A stretch of DNA of 24,179 bases from Gnetum montanum. Lineage: Eukaryota > Streptophyta > Gnetopsida > Gnetales > Gnetaceae. The position numbers were made by a program, and so were the translations under genes. Below are positions 19,445-24,179 of this stretch, piece after piece (position 1 is the stretch's first letter; each line of letters starts with the position of its first letter). The notes beneath the pieces were generated by a model. It worked only from the letters and a program-made list of their open reading frames with translations. It was not told the origin of the DNA and made no database searches. The DNA lies in assembly GCA_015680685.1 (NCBI GenBank), contig MNCI01004586.1:153826-178004 (forward strand), given 5' to 3'.

Positions 19445-19641
19445 AGCAATAACATATATTAAAAAGGATCATCATCCAAAGGTTCAATGCTCATCTTGCC
19501 AAGGCAAGGTCCTAAGAAGGCAGTAGATGAGCAAAAGGCTAACCTCTTTCGAGTGGTTGCACCCAATCTCAAACCCTATGACTTGAGAAACAAGCACCTG
19601 ACCATCATTGCAAGTGGTGGTCCTTAAGCAATAACATATAT
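19445..19641 (-). mobile_element. SINE-like element, 167 bp, with 15-bp duplication
   Basis: The 15-base AGCAATAACATATAT occurs at 19445-19459 and exactly again at 19627-19641. Between them lie 167 bases which, read on the minus strand, start TAAGGACCACCACTTGC and carry a box A-like TGGTCAGGTGC. About 20 bases further is a box B-like GGTTTGAGATT, and the element ends with CCTTTTTA, a T-run like a Pol III stop. Size, internal promoter layout and duplication fit a tRNA-derived SINE. It is more GC-rich than its surroundings. The family is not identified. Confidence 0.75.
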
Positions 19642-19801
19642 ATGAAATGAAATTTACAATAAAGGAAGACAAAAAATTAGATGGTTGATATCATTGAGAT
19701 GTGAAGGGTAAACAAGACATTACAACTAGGATGCATGAAAGGAAAATTCAGCATTAGTTTTTGGGAAGAAGACAATGGAGAGTAGCCATTATTAGTTATG
19801 A

Positions 19802-19860
19802 AACCTATGAAGAAAAGGATTAGCAGCAATGCAACCTATGAAGAAAAGGATTAGCAGCAA
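19802..19860. repeat. 31-bp tandem duplication
   Basis: A 31-base unit starting aacctatgaagaaaaggatt occurs at 19802-19832 and again from 19833. The second large unit has no such doubling near 23600. Confidence 0.8.
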
Positions 19861-20190
19861 AGAAGCAATGTATACCAAACCTAATGGAAAATGCAATTCA
19901 ACAATTTAACAAAAATTAGTTATGATCAACTAAAATCAAATGCAATCTATGAAACTTATGAGTCAATAGTAATGTAGAAATGCAAATTAAGAATGATGAT
20001 TGAATGGCAATGATGGAAGAGCATTGTCAACCAATATTTTGCTCTTAGTGTTTTAATGAAGGAGTTGTGCATCATATTTAGGATGTGAACATCTAAGAAT
20101 GTTCTCCATGGGGTGGATGAACACTTTATGTACTATCTTAATATAGTTTTGAATGCTTTCATAGGAAAACTAGAGAGGCATGATGCAAGA

Positions 20191-21400
20191 GTTAGTGCTT
20201 GACATAAGTTTAATTAACCATGTAACTTTCAAACTTGTGGTGTTAAATTTAAGTAAATATTAGAGAATAAAAATGGAGAAACAATGAAAATTCAAGAAGC
20301 AATAACATCAGTCTAGAATAATCTAATACATTACATCAAGATAATTAAATATAAAATACAATGATAGTGTTTCAAAAAAATTAATACATTATTTTTGATG
20401 AATATAATTATTAGAGAAAGTACTCTAGCATGTGATTTGAGAAGCTTGCTTCAAGGGTATACCATGGTAATGGAAAAAAATATGCTCAATAGTCAACATT
20501 AAATATCAACAATAAAATTGGATGTAAGATCAAGACATTCAAACAAGGATGAATATGAAATATGTTAAATCTTAGATACTTATTGGAATAAATTGACCAT
20601 CATTAGTAGAAGATGCAATAGGCAAAGTAAAGTAACCTAAGCAATGCAACCTTAGAAATAGGGAAATCAATGGTTGACTATGAACATAGAAGGATTCAAA
20701 ATTAGATGAGTGATCTTAGTGAATGAACACATTATAACAAGGATAGGTAAGAATGTCACTCAACCATTATTTGTGAAGAAAAATTTTATTGGAAGCCTTG
20801 GTAAGATTGGATAATAATTTTGTTGGAAGTATGCAGCATAGGAAATGAATAAAACATTCAAGAAGAGACACAAATGGAAAATAATAATACTTCATATTGA
20901 AAAACAACATTTAGGTGTAGGGATGGATGAGACACTCCATATTGAATAACAACTTTCAGGTATGTGAGTGGATTATTAAACATTACAATCAAAGGAGTGA
21001 ACAATGGTTGCTCAACATTTATATTAGAAGAAATATTTTATAAGAATCTTTAATGAATCAAGATAAAAATTTGGTTGGAACTATACAATTGAAGTGGATG
21101 AATCTATAGTTAAGAAGGAATAAAAAGGAAAAATATGTATCCCTCATATTGAACAAGCACATATAGGTGTAAGGTCCTACAAGACACTACAACATTATGT
21201 ATATATTTGAACACAACCAATAAAGCATTAAGATTTTCAAATTGAACAACTAGACAATAGAGGTACAAGATTTAGCTTCATGTTCATAACAAAATCAGAA
21301 AGCAAGGAGTAGAGCTTGCCACAAGGTTAATGGATAACACAACATTTGAAATTGGAATATCAATGTTTGAACAATGCAACATTTTTGTATCTTCAATCTT
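20191..21400. repeat. A-rich block of the tandem array, unit 2
   Basis: This aligns with 323-1630 in the same order, for example TGATGAATATAAT near 20394 and 495, CTCTAGCATGTGATT near 20422 and 521, and AGACATTCAAACAAGGATGA near 20532 and 630. It lacks the 140-bp duplication seen in unit 1. No gene is visible. Confidence 0.75.
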
Positions 21401-23150
21401 TGGGAATTTCTTTGGAATTTTTTATTCCTCTTGTTGATGCATCCTTGGTCTACCTTTTGAACATTTGATAATCTCTTGATTTGATACTTATTTTCTTGAT
21501 CCTTCGGTTGTGATTACTGATTGTTCAATTTTTTGTGATTTTGATTTTATTTTTATTTTGGAGATCCTTGTTTGCTCTTTTGCTTTATTAAGTTGATTTG
21601 TCCCTCCTTTGCTTTTAGAGTATTTAGCTGTTTTTATTGCCCTACATTATGACCCTCTTCTCTTGAAATTTTCTTGAAGAAACTTCTATATTTGGTTGTT
21701 TGTTTTCAAATTGGTCATTGTGATTTTTATTTTTCCATGGACTAAGTTGCATACTAATTGTTTACCTATCATCTTCTTTTGCTACCTTTTGAAATTTTTT
21801 CTTTAAATTCTTGGTTATGCTTCTTTGCTTCTCTATTTGTTTCTCTACAATGTTCAAGACATCATATAATTTTAGAAGAAGCATTGTTAATTGTTTTCAT
21901 ATATTAAAATTTGACACCTTGGCTAATGTTTGTTTAGATCTCCTATTGGCATGACCTTGTGCACTAATACCAATTGTTTGAGTTAAAATTTGATTGAAGC
22001 CATGTACAATGTAAGAAATGTATAATGCTTTGTGTATCTTTGGTCTTTGGAAATTTTGTTTAAATCTTTTATTCTTATTTTTGATATGCCCCTCCTTTAC
22101 CTTTTTGAACCCTTGATACATTCTTGACTTTATATATTTCTTCTTTGTCTTTTTATTGGGATTGTTGATTCTTTAATTTGTTGTGCCTTTGATTTTACTT
22201 ATATTATAGAGATTGCTACTTGCTTTTTTGATTCTTTAATTTGGTTTTGTCCTTCTTTGCTTTTTGTAGTTTTTCACTCTTCGTTTTTTTTAATTCAAGG
22301 GAACCCTTATTGTCTTGATATTTTTCTTGAAGACATTCCCACTTTTCTTTGCTGTTCTTTAGATTGATTATTGTGTTTTTTATTTTTCTACTAACTGAAT
22401 TGTGTATTAACCCTTTACCTATTTCATCTTCTTTTACTAGTTTTTTAAAATTTCTTCTTCAATTTTATCATGCTTCTTGGCTTCAATATTTCTTTCCCTT
22501 GAATGTTCCAAATGTTATTTAGATTTCATAAGTAGCATTGTTAATTGTTTTCATACTTTGAAGTTTGACACCTTGGATAATTTTGTTGAGATCTCCCATT
22601 GACACAACCATTTACACTAATACAAATTGTTTGAGTTGAAATTTGATTAAAACTATGTGATCTAAGAATTGTAGAATGCTTTATATATCTTTAGTCTTTA
22701 TAAATTTTGTTTGAATTTTTTTATTCCTCCTCATGATGTGCCCCACCTTTGCCTTTTGAATACTTGACATATTCTTGAACTTTTGAGATCCTTATTTTAA
22801 TTTGGTTTTGCTCTCCTTTTCTTTCTATAAATTTTAGCTCTTATTTTTGACTTTTAGTGCAACCCTCCTTTTCTTGATATTTTTCATGAGGAAACTCCAA
22901 AATTTCATTGATGGTCTTAAAATTTGTCATTGTTTTTTTTATTTTTCAATTGACTCAATTGCCTATTGTTCCTTCTTGGCTTTTCTATTCCTTTCTTCAC
23001 AATGTTTTGAATGTGATTAAATTTTAGAAGTAGCATTGCTAAATGTTCATATACTTTGAAAATTTATGTCATCATAAAGAATTCAACAGTTTAGATAATT
23101 CTTGTTCTGATATCCCATTGACACGACATTGTGCTTTGATACCAATGTTG
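21401..23150. repeat. T-rich block of the tandem array, unit 2 (uninterrupted)
   Basis: This is about 1750 bp of T-rich DNA with three subrepeats of 0.5-0.65 kb. Each subrepeat ends at a TACCA/TACAAA-type motif: 21968, 22621 and 23137. The last reads TGATACCAATGTTGGAGTTGAA, which on the minus strand is an LTR-end-like ...TTCAACTCCAACA followed by TTGGTATCA. It is the intact reference for the interrupted block of unit 1. Minus-strand open frames such as 21897-22121 are Lys-rich but not clearly conserved as protein. Confidence 0.65.
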
Positions 23151-23160
23151 GAGTTGAATG
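23137..23160 (-). other. LTR-end plus Met-type primer-binding-site-like sequence
   Basis: On the minus strand, CAACTCCAACA is followed by TTGGTATCAAAGCAC. This resembles a CA-ended LTR followed by the initiator-Met primer-binding site (TGGTATCAGAGC type) used by many plant LTR elements. Weaker versions end the other subrepeats. No coding remains of such an element were found, so this is a suggestion. Confidence 0.4.
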
Positions 23161-23979
23161 TAGTAGATGATAATCTTGTTTATTTTCTTTGTTATTAATT
23201 GTTCTTGAGATAAAGGTTTATGGATTGAAAGACAACTATGGATTCAGGAAAGTTGTTTTTACTATAAAAAATGAAGAAATCAATAATTAAGAAGAGACAA
23301 ATGGTAAATGAAAACACTCAATATTGAACAACAACATTTAAGTGTAAGGTTGTGGGAGACAATGTTGAATAACATCTTTCAGGTATATGAAAGGATTATG
23401 AGAGATTACAACTAGGGGGGATGCAAAATGGTTATTAGGTGTTCATAAAGGAAGAGAAACTTTACAAGAAGCCTTGATGAATTGAGATAATATGTTTTTT
23501 TGGAACTATGCAAAAGGAAATGTGGATGAATCCATAGTCAAGAATTGGATGCTTAAAAGGAAATTCCAACATTAGTTTCTTAAGAGGACCATAGAGAGCA
23601 CCAATGATTAGTTGTGAACAACATGTGTGTTAAAGAATGTAACGTAAGAAGAAAGTTAACAAGAAAGAGAAAATTTATAGCAAACCTTAGGAATTTACCA
23701 AATAAATGTTGTATTTTCTAAGGTTAGTGCATTACTAGGAAAACTTGAATTTTCATATAAGAAGTTACATTTGATAGAATCATTGAAACATATATTACAA
23801 TAACTTGTTTGAGCATCACTATTCAACAAGTGGACTCTTATTCAACTTATTTGAGAAAGTAATTAGTTTAGATTTGTTTAAATAAGTGAAAAAACTATTT
23901 AAACATGTAATTTGAAAATTCTACTTCCGAATAGTTAACTAGTATGAAGAATAAAAGATGCATAGCAATCAATAGGAAA
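23151..23979. repeat. A-rich block of the tandem array, unit 2 end and start of unit 3
   Basis: The first part resembles 18780-19210 and 19720-19790. From about 23870 the sequence matches 186-290 (shared ATGTAATTTGAAAATTCTAC and GAAGAATAAAAGATGCATAG), so a third unit starts here. Similarity breaks at about 23978. No gene is visible. Confidence 0.65.
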
Positions 23980-24179
23980 TGAAAATATTGACCTATGAAG
24001 GAATGTAGAAACTGTCCATATGGATTCCAGGGTTTAGGCACATATCATGCAAACTTTGGGGGTTTTGCTTGGTACTGATTGTGATCGGTATTTGGGCTTT
24101 TCCATGTTTGAATGGGGACGTAAAAAAACCTAGGTTCACGTTCTAAAAAATATCCAACAACAAATTGGGCATTGGACCA
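23980..24179. other. Unidentified sequence at the right edge
   Basis: Where unit 1 continues with repeat sequence (from about 290), this copy changes to a less AT-rich sequence containing ggtactgattgtgatcggta. It is probably the start of another insertion cut by the window edge. I recognise nothing in it. Confidence 0.35.

Larger units (their letters stand above)
18776..20190. repeat. A-rich block of the tandem array, unit 1 to unit 2
   Basis: This is A-rich and gene-free apart from the two small insertions listed separately. Positions 18780-19210 resemble 23150-23540 (for example CTTTCA(A/G)GT followed by a GGATTATGAGAGATTACAA phrase), and 19720-19790 resembles 23545-23615. The AGTAGAGCTTGCCACA-type phrase recurs near 19340. 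Confidence 0.6.

Noticed and set aside
19460-19626. A functional tRNA gene
   Set aside because: Box A- and box B-like motifs are present, but no cloverleaf with acceptor and anticodon stems can be drawn, and flanking duplications show it is a mobile SINE-like insert.

Overview
The window looks like gene-poor, repeat-rich nuclear DNA of a seed plant. The evidence is a degenerate Ty3/gypsy element whose gag, protease and reverse transcriptase resemble the Athila/Tat group, a primer-binding site related to plant tRNA-Asp, LINE tails, a SINE-like insertion, and decay dominated by TAG stops and lost CpGs, as expected from CG and CHG methylation. A very large genome, perhaps a gymnosperm, is a guess. 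I see no host gene, rRNA, tRNA or CRISPR array, and every coding stretch is a broken transposon gene.

The layout is a set of nested insertions. The oldest layer is AT-rich repeat DNA (180-1755, 3770-4412, 17794-about 23980). It forms a long tandem array of about 4 kb per unit: two units plus the start of a third once later insertions are subtracted. Each unit has an A-rich block and a T-rich block of about 1.75 kb. The T-rich block is built from 0.5-0.65 kb subrepeats ending in a sequence that, on the minus strand, resembles an LTR end plus an initiator-Met primer-binding site. Several retroelements landed in this array: the 3' tail of a LINE at the left edge (1-179), a 2.0 kb LINE fragment on the minus strand (1756-3769), a related 2.0 kb LINE fragment on the plus strand (about 4413-4613 continued at 15974-17793), a 53-bp miniature poly(A) insertion (18977-19029) and a 167-bp SINE-like element (19460-19626).

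The most striking object is the 11,360-bp block 4614-15973, which splits the plus-strand LINE. It is a long palindrome. Each arm of about 5.5 kb reads inward from a complete LTR (about 895 bp, TG...CA) through a primer-binding site, gag, protease, reverse transcriptase and the start of RNase H. The two arms meet tail to tail across an unrelated spacer of about 300 bp. There is no integrase and no 3' LTR in either arm. Both outer ends are the same U3 terminus (TGATGAAGTGTCA), and the block is flanked by one 5-bp duplication, ATGTT. Removing the block and one ATGTT rejoins the LINE, which then aligns without a gap to the uninterrupted paralog in this window. The simplest reading is that a pre-formed inverted-dimer retroelement DNA was integrated as one unit through two identical U3 ends.

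The arms differ by roughly a tenth of positions plus small indels and carry different lesions. The left arm has an altered protease active site, many TAG stops and an RT frameshift. The right arm has a cleaner RT frame, but its RT catalytic motif has been replaced by a copied segment. Both LTRs keep a TATA box and point inward, so transcription from either could in principle give a long fold-back RNA.
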